Shown: positions 34,055-46,556, counted from the stretch's first letter. The stretch: 64,000 nucleotides of DNA from Homarus americanus (GCF_018991925.1 NW_024737068.1:6687061-6751060), one strand, 5' to 3'. Notes: a model not told the origin generated them from the letters alone. Program-made: numbers and translations.

Positions 34055-34096
34055 GTAAGAGGTAGGGCAGGGTTAGGAGGGAGGGAGCTGCTGTCT

Positions 34097-34465
34097 GTCT
34101 GTCTGTCTGTTAGTTTTGTCCAACTCTGCTCCCCTATCTGTCTGTGCCCCTGTCTGTCCATATTCCCCTGTTTGTGTGTGTTCGTTGTCTTTCTGTCTGT
34201 CCATCTCTATTCCTCTGTCTATGTCCGTTGTCTGTCCATATCTATTCCTCTGTTTATCTATGTCCCTGTCTGTCCATATTCCCCTGTTTGTGTGTGTTCG
34301 TTGTCTTTCTGTCTGTCCATCTCTGTTCCTCTGTCTATGTCCGTTGTCTGTCCATCTCTATTCCTCTGTCTATGTCCGTTGTCTGTCCATCTCTATTCCT
34401 CTGTCTATGTCCGTTGTCTGTCCATCTCTATTCCTCTGTCTATCTGTGTCCATGTCTGTCCGTAG
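34097..34465. repeat. 35-bp CTGTC-rich minisatellite
   Basis: About ten copies of a unit containing CTGTCTATGTCCGTTGTCTG then TCCATCTCTATTCCT. The four copies at 34310-34450 are nearly identical, and an earlier block carries a CCTGTTTGTGTGTGTTCG insertion twice, 140 bp apart. Confidence 0.95.
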
Positions 34466-35698
34466 GCTAATGATTTCCACCCGATAGCTCAAGTTCTCTA
34501 CTCGGCAGATTGCAACCAAAATATCCACGCAAATTCTCTCTTATGTTTGGGGAACGATATCGATTTTGGCCTCAGTCGGGTGGATCAGCGATTCTATTGA
34601 CGGCTCTAGGATTTTTGGTGCTGCCTTTCTTGTTTATTTCATTATTTTGCATAAAGTAACAAAAGCGTGAGGCAGTGAGCTATGTAGTCAAAGCTTTGTT
34701 CTCTAAAAAAAATGACGGAGAGACAGAGAGAGATAAAGATAACAGAGAGAGAGAAAGAGAGAGAGAAAGAGAGATAGAAAGATATGAAGAGGATATAAAA
34801 CTGACTATTGAAGTTTATCTGTGCTATATCAGTTGTGTGTGTGGGTTGACTTTGCTTGTGAACTGTTGCAAGTTATATTTGGGTGGAATTATATTTGTCA
34901 GGTGTGTGTGTGTATGTGTTGACAGTGGTGGTGAACTGTTGTTAAGTCATATGTGGGAATGTGTTTGCCAGGTGTGTGTTAAGCTTCAATGAAGACTTGA
35001 TGAGCTGTGAAAGCTGTTTAAGAATATTTTCATTCTTCCACAAATTTCCATACTGTACTGATGAGTTCTGAAAGCCTGCCTGTCTAGTGCCGCTGTGTGT
35101 GTGTGTGTGTGTGATAACCCGCTGCACCTGAAAGTTAATTTTTTGGGGTAAAATTCCTGGAAAACAAGTTAGGTTTTTTCTCTCATGCAAGGATTACCAG
35201 AATATATTTCCCGTATAACACCATGCAGGTACACACGGCAGACAAAACTGACAGAAATGACAGTGGATGACAGAATACATACATACATACATACATACAT
35301 ACGACTCGGCACAACAAACATGACAGTCACTCGTAAAACACAAGACAACACACTGAGTCTTTGTTTACAGCCAAGAAACTCCAGCCTTGAGTGTGTCATT
35401 ACTAACTCCTATAATGTTAAGTTATAGGAGAACACTATATAGACTATAAGAGGCATATACCGTATGGTGTGGGAGACGCTGTACTGTTTATCTTCTGGAA
35501 ATGTCCTTGGGATAATTGAATGTGGTTAATTAGGTGCTTGTGTGAGAGTGTAGTAGAGTGAGTGAGTGAGTTGACTGACTGAGTGAGTGAAAGAAATAGA
35601 GAGAGAAAGAGAGAGAGAGAGAGCAAGATAAACTGAGATAGTGATAAAGAGAATAGGAAAGAAAGATGTACACCATATATGTTTTAAGATGATATAAA
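34466..35698. other. unassigned, with small repeats
   Basis: GA-rich 34720-34785. A duplicated segment (GTGAACTGTTGxxAAGTxATAT, about 34857 and 34932). Short GT run near 35093. (CATA)n at 35275-35301. GA run near 35590-35624. No gene. Confidence 0.45.
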
Positions 35699-36010
35699 GA
35701 AGGTGTTGGGAGGATGGCACACACCTGTAAGTTGACAGAGACAGGTGTTGAGAGATATAGCACACACCTGTAAAATGACAGAAACAGGTGTTGAGAGGTA
35801 TTGCACACACCTGTAAACTGACAGAAACAGGTGTTGGGAGATATAGCGCACACCTGCAAACTGACAGAAACAGGTGTTGAGAGATACAGCACACACCTGT
35901 AAACTGACAGAAACAGGTGTTGAGAGGTATAGCACACACCTGTAAGTTGGCATAATGACAGGTGTTGAGATATAACACACACCTGTAAGTTGACATATGG
36001 ACAGGTGTAA
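35699..36010. repeat. 43-bp minisatellite with E-box hairpins
   Basis: Seven copies starting ACAGGTGTT at 35741, 35784, 35827, 35870, 35913, 35958 and 36001, plus a partial one before. Each unit holds CAGGTG and, about 20 bp on, CACCTG, forming ACAGGTGT…ACACCTGT inverted pairs. Confidence 0.95.
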
Positions 36011-36157
36011 GGCATAATATACTTAGTCAGGTGTCAGGACAAGTATGAGGGAGAAGCAAGAGTCATCGAGAGACACTCCAAAAAACTTTCGAAATTGCTT
36101 TCTCTCGCTTTCTTTTCTCAGCGAGGAAAGACAAACTTTCCCATCGGCTTGGGGAAT

Positions 36158-36221
36158 TCCCTGAATATTTTCCCCCACTTTCCGCTCAAACCAGGACAGA
36201 AGGGGCGGAAATATTCAGGGA
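36158..36221. other. stem-loop
   Basis: TCCCTGAATATTTTCCCCC (36158-36176) pairs with GGGGCGGAAATATTCAGGGA (36202-36221) around a loop of about 25 bp. No terminator or RNA family recognised. Confidence 0.6.
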
Positions 36222-36499
36222 CTTTCCGCCTCTCTCACTCTCTCTTTCTCTCTCTGGCAATCCGTCTCTCATTTCTATCTATCTATCTATCTATCTGTCT
36301 ATCCTGCGCTAAGTCTTAGGGTGGGTAGAGTATGAGTGAAGGATAGAAAGAGAATGATAATGAAATAGAGACACATAAAGAAGATAAGACAGACAGACAG
36401 ACAAAGAAAGAGAAAAAGAGAGAACGAAAGAGAAAGAGAGAGAAATCAATGAAATCACATTACGTCTCGGAATGGAAACCTCGTATAAGACATTACACT

Positions 36500-36700
36500 C
36501 TCGACCAATCACCACCAGGAGAGCAACAGCGGTGTACGTGATTGGTCGTTGTTCCCTCAGATCAGCCACTCAACGACGAGGACCTTACCTGATTGGATGA
36601 TACTTCTTGATGGCTGGATCTGCGGATTGGACTTACGACTGGCTGTTCATTTAGGATATTGAGTCTCGGGAAAGATTGGTATTTTCAAGTATTGGCCATT
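36500..36700. promoter_or_regulatory. cluster of CCAAT/ATTGG words
   Basis: CGACCAATCAC (36502-36512) and GTGATTGGTCG (36538-36548) form an inverted pair. ATTGG recurs near 36592, 36626, 36676 and 36694. CCAAT boxes are NF-Y sites, but without a nearby gene the role is open. Confidence 0.3.
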
Positions 36701-36723
36701 TAGTTTCAATCTAATCGCGCTTT

Positions 36724-36745
36724 TAGGTTAGGTTAGGTCAGGTTA
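36724..36745. repeat. short (TTAGG)n
   Basis: Four TTAGG-type pentamers, one mutated. Confidence 0.75.
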
Positions 36746-37010
36746 GATTCTAATCATGAAGTTTAATTCTAATCATACGGTTAAAATTAATTCTTAAGTT
36801 AATTTCCAATCATGGTGTTAAGTTTTAGTCATTCGGTTAAATTCCAATCATTAAATTATTGTCTAAGATTGAATTGTAATGACAAGGTTAAAGTCTAATC
36901 TTTAGTGTTAAATTATAACCATTATATTATATTCCAAAGTTAAATTCCTAAACACAACGTTAAAATCTTAAGGTTAATTTCCAATCATTACATTACTTAA
37001 GAGTAATTCC
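36745..37010. repeat. decayed minisatellite, about 22-27 bp
   Basis: TTCTAATCAT.GGTTAAA-like units recur about ten times with drift. Confidence 0.65.
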
Positions 37011-37070
37011 ACTGTAGGAGAAAATAAACAGAAAAAAATATACATTTCTTCCATCAGATTTTATTACTAT

Positions 37071-37305
37071 AATCAAAACTAATTAAAAAAAACATCCAGA
37101 AGAAAAAAATAAACAATTTATTTCTAATCCACCGAATAAAAATAATTATTGGTAAAAAACAAAAATCGGCGTAAGGTTTAATATCAAAACTAATTAAAAA
37201 ATATATATATCCCAAAGAATAGACAATTTATTTCTAGCACGTTACATAAAAAAAGATAATTGGTAAAAACAAAACCAAAATCGACGTAAGGTTTTATATT
37301 TCAGT
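37071..37305. repeat. tandem duplication, about 115 bp
   Basis: TCAAAACTAATTAAAAAA at 37071 recurs near 37186. Both copies continue through AAACAATTTATTTCTA, ATTGGTAAAAA and TCGxCGTAAGGTTT. Confidence 0.85.
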
Positions 37306-37327
37306 CATAGTTATTCTCAAACCCAAG

Positions 37328-37392
37328 ACCTTTGCTTTAACTCTACTAACTTGACCTTTGCTTTAACTCAACTAACTTGACCTTTGCTACAA
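37328..37392. repeat. tandem repeat, about 29 bp
   Basis: GACCTTTGCTTTAACTCxAC plus TAACTT is present two and a half times. Confidence 0.85.
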
Positions 37393-37488
37393 ATACGAAC
37401 ACCCTCACGACCATAACAAGGACACTCTTATAACAAAAAACAAAAACAAACACATCTATGAAGCCAGCTGGTCATGCACACTCCTCCG

Positions 37489-37740
37489 TGGCCCGCTAGT
37501 ACTGAGCGTTTTGTTTAAGTGTGGCCCCCGGCATTATTGGGCATTTTTGTTGAATGTGGCCAAAAAGTAATTAGCATTTTGTATTGTGGCCCACTAGTAC
37601 TGAATATCGTTAAGTGTGACCCACTAGTACTGAATATCGTGAAGTGTGGCCACCAATACTGAATATCGTTATGTGTGGCCCACCAGTGCTGAATATCGTT
37701 AAGTGTGGCCCATTCGTAATGGCCACCTTTAAGTGCGGCC
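37489..37740. repeat. 30-bp minisatellite
   Basis: GTGGCCCACTAGTACTGAAT plus ATCGTTAA units, six to seven copies, youngest in the middle. Confidence 0.9.
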
Positions 37741-37849
37741 GGTAGTAAATAATCACATTAATCACAGTTAATTTACCAAGTAAATTAAATAAATCTAAAT
37801 TTTCATTACATTGTGTGGGTTTTTTTTTTATATCGTTCGTGTTAGTTCT

Positions 37850-38106
37850 CACCTCATCCCTCCATCTCACTCCCCTCCCCTCCCCTCCCCTCCTCCTATC
37901 TCTCTTATCCTCAACTCCCGTCCCCTTCCACTTGTTTCCTCCCCTTCCACTTGTCTCTCCCCCTCCCACTCCCCTCACCCTTCCCCTCACTTTTCTCCTC
38001 CCCTTCCACTTGTGTCTCTCCCTTCCCCCTCCCTTCTCTCACCCTCCTACTCTTTTCCTCCCCTCACTGGCCCCATGATGTCAGGTCGTAACCCTCCACA
38101 ACAATT

Positions 38107-38150
<44 letters not shown>
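37850..38150. repeat. pyrimidine-rich tract ending in (CT)n
   Basis: CCCCTCCCCTCC and CCTTCCACTTGT blocks (the latter repeated near 37922, 37942 and 38001), then (CT)n at 38109-38150. Confidence 0.9.
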
Positions 38151-38153
<3 letters not shown>

Positions 38154-38479
38154 TATATGCCACGTCGAGGCTAAAATCCAAACGACGAAATTTACTAAGA
38201 ATTAAACTATACAAATTAATAAATAAATAAAATAATATATTGATAATTGTTTATTTTTTATAATTAGAGAATAAATTATCTTTTTTTAAACACCGATGGC
38301 GAGTTCATAAGACAAACGAAACAGACCTACAAACAAACACTCATTACTATATCATTTAGGAATGTGTTTTTTACGTGAAAATTAAAATATAGTTTATAGA
38401 GTGCAAATTCATATACAGTATAAATAGTGTATGGATTGAAATCATATAGGATTTTTTTTTAATTTAACAAAGTCCTATT

Positions 38480-38700
38480 GTTTAGAGATCTTATAAAGTG
38501 CCACAGAAAAATATTCAGTGCCATTAATAATAAAGTTTAAAACTGCCATTAAAAAGATTCTTTGTAATTAAAGAGTGCCGCTTAATATTCCATCTAACAG
38601 AGTACACCATTAATATTTACCTTCAATATAAAGAGTGCAATTGACACTATATTATAACAAAGTGCCATAGTGCCATTAAAATTCAATGAAATGGCAGCGT
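38480..38700. repeat. decayed tandem array, 'agtgccattaat' units
   Basis: AGTGCCATTAATAxTxxAxxxxTAAAG variants recur about seven times with spacing of 30-45 bp. Confidence 0.6.
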
Positions 38701-38734
38701 CAGGCAGCAATAAGGACAAACAGTTGTAATTATC

Positions 38735-38738
<4 letters not shown>

Positions 38739-38780
<42 letters not shown>
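38739..38780. repeat. (CA)n microsatellite
   Basis: About 21 CA units. Confidence 0.95.
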
Positions 38781-38782
<2 letters not shown>

Positions 38783-38825
38783 AAAATAATGACATTTTAC
38801 CCACGGGGTTTATTAAACATTATAC

Positions 38826-38868
38826 CGAAGCACCGAAGTACCGAAGCACTGAAGCACCGAAGCACCCG
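38826..38868. repeat. 8-bp repeat ACCGAAGC
   Basis: Five to six copies of ACCGAAGC with ACCGAAGT and ACTGAAGC variants. Confidence 0.85.
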
Positions 38869-39019
38869 GAATAAAACCCCAACAGCTATCACGCATTATC
38901 CCCGGCCTATGAACCGACAATGTCACTGTTATTCGTTTTATGAAAGAAAAAATCGTAAAGTACAACCATGGGAACGACTAACCCATTACGTTAAAAAAAT
39001 GGTATGCAAATTATTCGGA

Positions 39020-39360
39020 CTGGTTTTCTACCCTCCCTCTCCAGCCCTTCCTCCCACCCTACCCTCCCCTCTCCTCCAACCCTCCCTCTCCTACTTCCCT
39101 CCCTCCCCCTTCCTCCCTCACCCGAAAAAAAAGGAATTTTCGGTAAAATGTAAAAATCGTGTTTAATTTTCCCCATGTGTGAGGAGGGGGGAGGGGGGTA
39201 GTGTGTTTGATTGTATGCATGTGTGTTTGTGTGCGTGAGTGGAGGTGTCTAATTGTTGGTTTGTGTGTGTTTGTGTGCGTCTGTGTGGGTGTCTGATTGT
39301 AGGTATGTGTGCATTTGTGTATGTTTGTGAGTGTGCGTGTGCGTGCACTTGACCTAACAC
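39020..39360. repeat. CCCTCC-rich tract then GTGT-rich tract
   Basis: C-rich 39030-39120, then G/T-rich 39180-39345, in which GTGTGTTTGTGTGCGT occurs twice. Confidence 0.75.
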
Positions 39361-39771
39361 CAAATCATGAAGTTACGGCTGATCCCTCCTCTCTCTATTG
39401 GTCTAATCTCAAAATGACCTGACCTAAAAGTCTATGTAAAAGCTCCCACTGGTTGCTGTATAAACTGACTTGTGCTACAAATTGAAGTGAAAACATGAAC
39501 ATGAAAAGGAAACAAGAAAAATTGACCGTATGAGAGTAGAAGTCACTTAGACGGACACTAAAGATCTGTAAGCTGATAAACGCAATGAATTTCAATATTT
39601 TATTAGTTTTAATTAATTTTTCCCATAAAATAACCGGGCAAGAAAATTTCCCCCAAAATTTGTCAGCGCAAGTAGAAAAAATATGTTTTCGGGCACGTAA
39701 ATTTTATGAGTTCGTATATTTGTACACATTTAAGGCCTATATATGAATGTGTGTGAGAATACATATCCATA
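39361..39771. other. unassigned DNA
   Basis: Nothing recognised. Confidence 0.35.
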
Positions 39772-39998
39772 TCTCTCTCTCTCTCTCTCTCTCTCTCTTC
39801 TTATCTCAAAGCTAGAATATTCACCACTGTGTAACTCTCACAATCTCTCGGCTTCAGTACCTATGTTTGGGCAAGGACTGTCAGAGGTAATTAACGATAT
39901 TTTTGTTTTCTATTGTTTGTTCAACTCGCTTGGACAGGGTGGTTTTTAGGTGGGTGGGTGGTGTGTGTGTGTGTGTGTGTGTGTTAATTGAAGGATAG

Positions 39999-40040
<42 letters not shown>
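39772..40040. repeat. (CT)n, (GT)n and (GA)n runs
   Basis: CT run 39772-39799, GT run 39959-39983 and GA run 40003-40040, separated by 160 bp without a gene. Confidence 0.9.
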
Positions 40041-40042
<2 letters not shown>

Positions 40043-40471
40043 GGCCATAATTCCAACTTAAAAAGGAATTCAATACTTAAAACATGAACAGACAAACAAA
40101 TAAACACTTTAGCACCAAAGGACAGAAAAAAAAAGATTCTTATTATTTAACAAACAAATCCTCATAAAGACTCGAAACAAATGGAAAAAATACATACTTA
40201 AGCAAACAATATCTATATTATTAACAAAGAAATACTTTAAGACAAAAATACTTACAAACAAAAACAGAGCTGCTTGAACAAACACAAAACACATAAAAGA
40301 GAATTAAAACTCATCACCGGGCATTAAAAGAAAAATATCTGCATAAAATTAAAATTACATGAAAATTAAACAACAAATCAAACAAATAAAAATTTATTAC
40401 TCAGAACTTTTAAAATCACAACACACTTAATATTATTATAATAGTTTATTTTCTAATTGATCTAATATTTA

Positions 40472-40473
<2 letters not shown>
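40041..40473. other. unassigned A-rich DNA
   Basis: AACAAACAAA words and no gene. Confidence 0.4.
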
Positions 40474-40511
<38 letters not shown>

Positions 40512-40676
40512 GTCTGTCTGTCTGTCTGTCTGCATCTATCTTATCTATCTATCTATCGATCTATCTATCTATCTATCTATCTTTCTGTCTATCTATCTAT
40601 CTATCTTTATGTCTGTCTCTCTATCTCTATTTATTACTTTATCTATCTATCTATCAATCTATCTATTTATCTATCT
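40474..40676. repeat. compound (CT)n(TCTG)n(ATCT)n
   Basis: Three successive microsatellite types, with ATCT units at 40537-40676 interrupted by TTTATG and AATC. Confidence 0.93.
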
Positions 40677-40854
40677 CATTAATCACAAGGTCATTTCAGC
40701 AGTACTTCAAAGCCACCTAATATAAAAAGCTTTTAAAACACAGTGATTACAGAACACAATTACAGCAACATTTCATAATACACATATAAGCTAAAATTAC
40801 ATATACCCATATTAATGGATGCCATCACACAACGCTATTACAAAGTACAGTTGA

Positions 40855-41145
40855 AAAGTACAATAACAAAATTAATTACAAATATCAAATACAAAATAAA
40901 ATGAGTTAATAATACAAACAAAAACAATAACAAAATTAATTATAAAAACTAAATACAAAATAAAATCAGAATTATTAATACAAAAAACAATAACAAAATC
41001 TTTACAAAAACACAATCACAAAATTAATTACAAAAAAATACAATCACAAAATTATTTACAAAAAAGCATAATCACAATATTCACTAGAAAAATTAACCAA
41101 TCCTAAAATACAATTACAATCACAAAATTAATTAGAAAAACACAT
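40855..41145. repeat. decayed minisatellite, 'caatcacaaaattaattaca'
   Basis: AATAACAAAATTAATTACAA-like units recur about nine times with a period near 29-58 bp. Confidence 0.75.
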
Positions 41146-41329
41146 ACATGACACTGACCACGGACAGAACACAGTCTAATTACCTGTCATTATCATATTA
41201 TGGGCGGTATTTCATTCACGTTAATTAGTTAGGGGAGTTACCTTCTACATTACCTGGGTTATATAATGTATAATGTAGGTTGACTGTCCTTGTATTAACA
41301 TATTGTATTATGTTTGTTTGTATGCCTGT

Positions 41330-41520
41330 TTATTCTCTCTCTTTCTCTCTTTCTTTTTCTGTCTTCCTTTTAGGTTTTCCTTCTACTCCTAATATTTCGT
41401 CTTCTTCCTATTTTTTTCCTTTTCCTCCTTTTGTCTTTTATTTCCTGCTTCTTCTACTTATTCCTTCTCTTCTTACTCCTTTACTTCTTCTCCTTCTTCT
41501 CACCCTCGTTAACTCACAAA
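41330..41520. repeat. pyrimidine-rich CTTCTT tract
   Basis: C/T-rich with repeated CTTCTTCCT words. Confidence 0.75.
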
Positions 41521-41741
41521 CACCAGGTAAGATTAAAACATCATCCAAACACAAGACAAACACCTGTACGCTACTGACACCTGCCCCGAAAAAAAAAAAA
41601 CCCTCGGCTCCAAATCTTGTTTTGAACGTCTTAATGTCACTCAAGGTTTAGGTGTCTTTAAAACAAGTGTGAAAAAAATTAAACCGTATTATCTCTCAGT
41701 CTCGTGGAAAGAGAGACGAGGCAAGAATCTAAATACAGAAG

Positions 41742-41743
<2 letters not shown>

Positions 41744-41796
<53 letters not shown>

Positions 41797-41874
41797 TTAT
41801 GGGAGGTGATTATATTGGCGATGTTGAAGGAAATAATCAGTGTAAGTCGGCTCTCTCTCTCTCTCTCTCTCTCT
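41744..41874. repeat. (GA)n … (CT)n complementary pair
   Basis: GA run 41744-41791 and CT run 41851-41874, 60 bp apart. They could fold back on each other. Confidence 0.92.
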
Positions 41875-42599
41875 CAATAAAGACGTTTAGTGACTAGTGT
41901 TGTCGGCATTCCTGACAAATATCTCCCTCACTGACAAACATCTCCAGCAGGTCGGTAAAAGTACTAGGTCTTCTGTCACTCTCTGGCGGCCCACCTGTCT
42001 AAATATGGCTGTACAGTAGTGATAAACAGATTACAGGTATTGTTGTAAGTGTATTCATGACTCTTCCCTATCACTCACCAGTGACATCACTGCCCACTTA
42101 CACCCTAAAGCACCTGTAAATGTATACGCTAACGCCCACAACCCGCCCATACACCCGTCCACATTTGACAATACTGAAATTGACTCCCATACAATCTGAT
42201 ATCATTCCATAACTACCCACATCAATATTATCCCACCCACAGAAACCCACAATGCTACCCACACATCCCCACATCACTCAACACAAACACCTATATCCAA
42301 ACACGTCCCTAACCCACTCACATACACCCACATCACCCCAACCATAAATACCAACACGATAACCCGCAACCCTCCCCACACACCCACCCCATGATTGCCT
42401 TAGGTACACTAACCTCACCCCCAGCGGCGGTAAGACAGTGCTTTACGAGGTCACTCTAACAGCTGGGCGGATCCTGACATAAGGCTGGAATTCAACATTA
42501 AATTCTCTCTCCAGGAAAGCCTTCAGGAGCTATGACGTCAGGTACCAGGTTTGCTTTCCTATGCGCGAGTCTAAGTTAACTGAGAGACTGAGGACACTG
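41875..42599. other. unassigned, CCCACA-rich
   Basis: From about 42060 to 42400 the words CACCCACA, CCCACATCAC and ACACCCAC are frequent, suggesting a decayed C-rich minisatellite. No gene seen. Confidence 0.4.
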
Positions 42600-42955
<356 letters not shown>

Positions 42956-42959
42956 AGAA

Positions 42960-43160
42960 TGAAAAAGAGGGGGAATGAAAGAGCACAGAAAGAAAGACAA
43001 AATATACAATGACAAACAGAAGTAGTGAAAGAGGAAAATTAATATACAAAGACAGAGACAGGAAAAAAGCAAGAAACGAATATTCAAAGGAAGAGGCAGA
43101 TAGACAGACAGCAACCAGACAGACAGACAGACAGACAACAGAAAACGAGAGAAAAAGAAA
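42960..43160. repeat. purine/GACA-rich tract
   Basis: GAAAGA words, then (GACA)n near 43099-43138. Confidence 0.8.
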
Positions 43161-43204
43161 TTCTGTCGTAACTTGACTTTCATGTAATTATCTTTTTTTA
43201 ATTA

Positions 43205-43680
43205 TTCTACCTTCGTCTTTTCTTTCTTTCTTTCTTTCTTTCTTGTTATTTTTCTTTATCTTCCTTGATTATTCTTGTTTCTTTCTTTCTCTTCTTTTAT
43301 TCGTCTTTCTTTCTTTCTCCTCCTTTTATTCTTCTTCTTTCTTTTAATTTCTTATTATCTTGTTTCTTCATTTCTCTTCCTTTATTCTTCTTTCTTTCTT
43401 TCTTTCTTTCTTTCTCTCTCTCTTTCTTCTTCTTGTTTCATTCTTTCCCTTCTTTTATTCTTCTTTCTTTCTTTCTCTTCTTTTATTCTTATTTGTTCTT
43501 TTGTTTCCTTTTATTCTTCTTCTTTCTTTCTCTTTCTTTATTTTTCTTCCTTTAATCTTCTTCCATCACTTCCAATTTCTTTCCTTCCTTCATATTCTTC
43601 TTTTACCTTCCTCTTATCTCCTCTACCTCTTATTTTTCTCCCTTTTTCACCAACTTTTAATCACCTTATTTCTCCCCCAC
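43205..43680. repeat. (TTTC)n and TTCTT-rich tract
   Basis: Long pyrimidine tract with perfect TTTC runs and a recurring TTTTATTCTTCTTTCTTTCT unit (about 43294, 43323, 43380, 43453, 43480, 43510), so a minisatellite is layered on microsatellite. Confidence 0.9.
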
Positions 43681-43844
43681 ATTAAAATAAGTAATAACCT
43701 GGTAATTATTCTTCAACAATATTACCCTCTGTAAATAATTTAATTTACCTGTTAATTAGCATATTTTCATGTCATAGAAAACTAATTTTTTTTTTTTACA
43801 AGATTAAAAAGGAATAATTTTGTTTGTTATATTAGGTGAGTTGT

Positions 43845-43849
<5 letters not shown>

Positions 43850-43893
<44 letters not shown>

Positions 43894-43945
43894 GTGCTTT
43901 CAGGCATAAATAACGTATCACCACACACACACACACACACACACA
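43850..43945. repeat. (CT)n and (CA)n
   Basis: CT run 43850-43891 and CA run 43923-43945. Confidence 0.95.
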
Positions 43946-44203
43946 ATAATATCACACACAATACACATCAAGGTTAAGACTGTTAAATCAGATATTTTAA
44001 AGCTTCAAGGTCGAATAAAAAAAAAACTAAAAACTAAACTAAAATGTGAGATAGAGTTTTCTCTACGTAGGACCTGTCTCCCTGTTTGTCGGGTAAACAG
44101 AAGAGTAGCGACGAGGGAGGAGGGGAGAATGACGTACTGCTTTGAAACTGAAAATTGAAAAACAGAAAAAAGAAAAGAAAAGAAATGTTGTCAGTGATAT
44201 CAT

Positions 44204-44205
<2 letters not shown>

Positions 44206-44255
<50 letters not shown>

Positions 44256-44361
44256 TATATGCATGTAAATAGAGAAAAAGAAAAAGTGAGAATGATTCAT
44301 ATTTTCGTTTATATAAAAATGCGTAAACAGAAGCAGAGAGAGAGAGAGAGAGAGAGAGAGA
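44206..44361. repeat. (CT)n … (GA)n complementary pair
   Basis: CT run 44206-44249 and GA run 44335-44361, 85 bp apart and foldable. Confidence 0.93.
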
Positions 44362-44439
44362 GGTTAAAGTATCACACCTGTACTGAGAAACGTGTGTATA
44401 TATAAAGAGTTTTAGAGGTTGATTCATCGCTTCTCTCGT

Positions 44440-44960
44440 AGAAAAAGAGTATATAGAAAGCAACAGACAGAGAGACAGACAGATACGCATGTTGACAAAG
44501 AACAAGACAGAAAGAGAAAGCAAAGAGACAGACAGGTTAACTCCTCAACAAGACAGCACCAACATAGAAAGATAGAAAAAGAATTGGACAGACAGACAGA
44601 ACAATTAATGAGATAGACAGGCGGAAAACTCCTCAACAAAACAGACAAATGCAAAAACGGAAAACATATAGAGATGAAAAATAAGACTTACACACAAACA
44701 GACAAAGAGTAAGACAGACAAACAGTCATACTCACAAAGAACGCAAGACTGACAGACGAATATTAAGGCAGACGGACAGAAAGACAGACAGGCGGAAGGA
44801 GCAAGACAAATTAGATAAAGGAAAGACAAGGAGTAAGAACGACAGATCTTCAAAAAGACAAACCGACAGACACACAGGCAGACATTCAGACACACAAGAC
44901 AAACAAACAGACAAACAGACTGACAGATAGACAAACAGACAGAGACAGACAGACAGACAG
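44440..44960. repeat. degenerate (GACA)n array
   Basis: About 500 bp of GACAGACA/GACAAACA units with substitutions. A block CTCCTCAACAA flanked by GACAGAC occurs twice (44541, 44629; 88 bp apart). Confidence 0.85.
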
Positions 44961-45194
44961 GTAAACTTACGAAAAAGTCAATAAAAAATTGCGGGGGTAA
45001 AGACCAGGGCTCGTGAGTTTATCATACATAAAAACATAACAACAACTTGCCAGCAACATCACGACCACATCTCCCAGGCGACCTCTCTAGTGATCTGCAT
45101 TATATATGGAGATGTGGTGGGAAGAACGTGTGTGTGTGTGTGTGTGTGAGTGTATTAACACCATTAACATATGTAAGAACAAGGGCCACAGATC

Positions 45195-46500
45195 ACATAG
45201 CGACAACTACCGCGGGTCTCGCTGCTCTCCATAATTAGCAAGATTCTCGCTTGTCCTGCTTAACAGGCAATGTGATCTTAGACTGTTGCGCGACCCCACT
45301 GACCTGATCTCTGCTCCTCACCTTATACAGGAGAAAAACAAAGAACAGCACCGTGACCTGTAGTGGACTTCATCGACCTCACTAAGGCGTTTGACTCGGT
45401 CGACAGGGAAGCCCTCTGACGGATCCTCAGTTGTTTTGGTTGCTCACTAAAATGCATCACATTTATGAGCAAATCCACGTCAGCGTCCTATATAAATGCA
45501 CCCAGTCGGAGTTCTTCCCCATTCAAACGAGTGTAAAACGAGGATACTGTATATACTGACATCATCTCTCTTTTTCTTTTCCTTGGCCGCCTTCTTAACT
45601 GCGCCAGAGCCAGTTTGGCCGGCGGGGTAGACATCCAATACCTGATGAAGGGACTTTTTAACATAAGACGACTTCAGGCAGGAACAGAGGTGTCGGCCGC
45701 TTCCGGCATTGAACTTCAATATGCTGACGACCTCACCCTCGTCGCTCACACTGATCGCGACTTGCAGGAGGTCCTCATAACTTACGCTTACGCATTTGCA
45801 CACTACGGCCTTTAGGAACAAGTAATATTTAAGATATAGATTCGGCTACAGTCCGCCCCTGATTCAGCCACGCCTCCATCGCCTATACAGGTTAACGGGA
45901 CCACCGTCTTCAACGTTAACCATTTCCAGTACCTTAGCTCCAGCCTGTCCACCACAGCGAATATCGATGGGGAGATTCAACATCTGATCAGGTGTGCTTC
46001 TAAAGCCTCCAGCAATCTACGTATCAGTGGCGTCAGCTGTAGGGAGTTGAAACTATCAACAAACCTGCACGTCTATCAAGCAGTGGTCCTCCCCACCCTG
46101 CTGTGATAAGACTGGAGGATAAGTGTCAGTATTCACGCTGGCACCTAATGAGGCTGACAATGTCCAGAGTCAATTACATTGGACTGTCAACGTTATCTAC
46201 ATGGACGACGGTAGACAACCATAGTAGTTAATTTACCGTAACTCAAAGAATGGTATACAGAAGAGGCACAGAAGAGGCACAAGGATACATTCAAGATTAA
46301 TTCAAGAAATGTTAAATCGACATTCACACCTTGGAGTAACTTTCGATAAGGCTGTAAAAACATTCGAAATTAACCGACTACATGGTGAGGTGGAGCGGAG
46401 GAAAGCCTCACTATATGTCGCGCTCCACACCTGACACCACCAAGGACGACCCTGTCAGTCCCGTATTGACCTTTCCATCAATTTTCATCATTGGCTGATC
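45195..46500 (+). mobile_element. degraded LINE reverse-transcriptase copy
   Basis: Opens with NYRG (near 45202) then, in shifting frames, DPTDLISAPHLIQEKNKEQH and VVDFIDLTKAFDSVDREAL (45362-45417), a TGA where Trp is expected, RILSCFGC, and a GVKQGC-like SVKRGYC. The catalytic YADD reads LQYADDLTLVAHTDRDLQE (45715-45771). Later blocks are HFQYLSSSLSTTANIDGEI, VYQAVVLPTLL (46072-46104) and the C-terminal NRLHGEVERRKASLY near 46370. Stops and frameshifts are frequent, so it is dead. The style is that of RTE-type or related animal LINEs, with the clade not fixed. A GT microsatellite follows its 3' end. Confidence 0.85.
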
Positions 46501-46553
46501 CTCATACTCGACTTCAAGTGAGAGCAAAGAGAGAGAGGGAGAGAAATAGAAAC

Positions 46554-46556
<3 letters not shown>

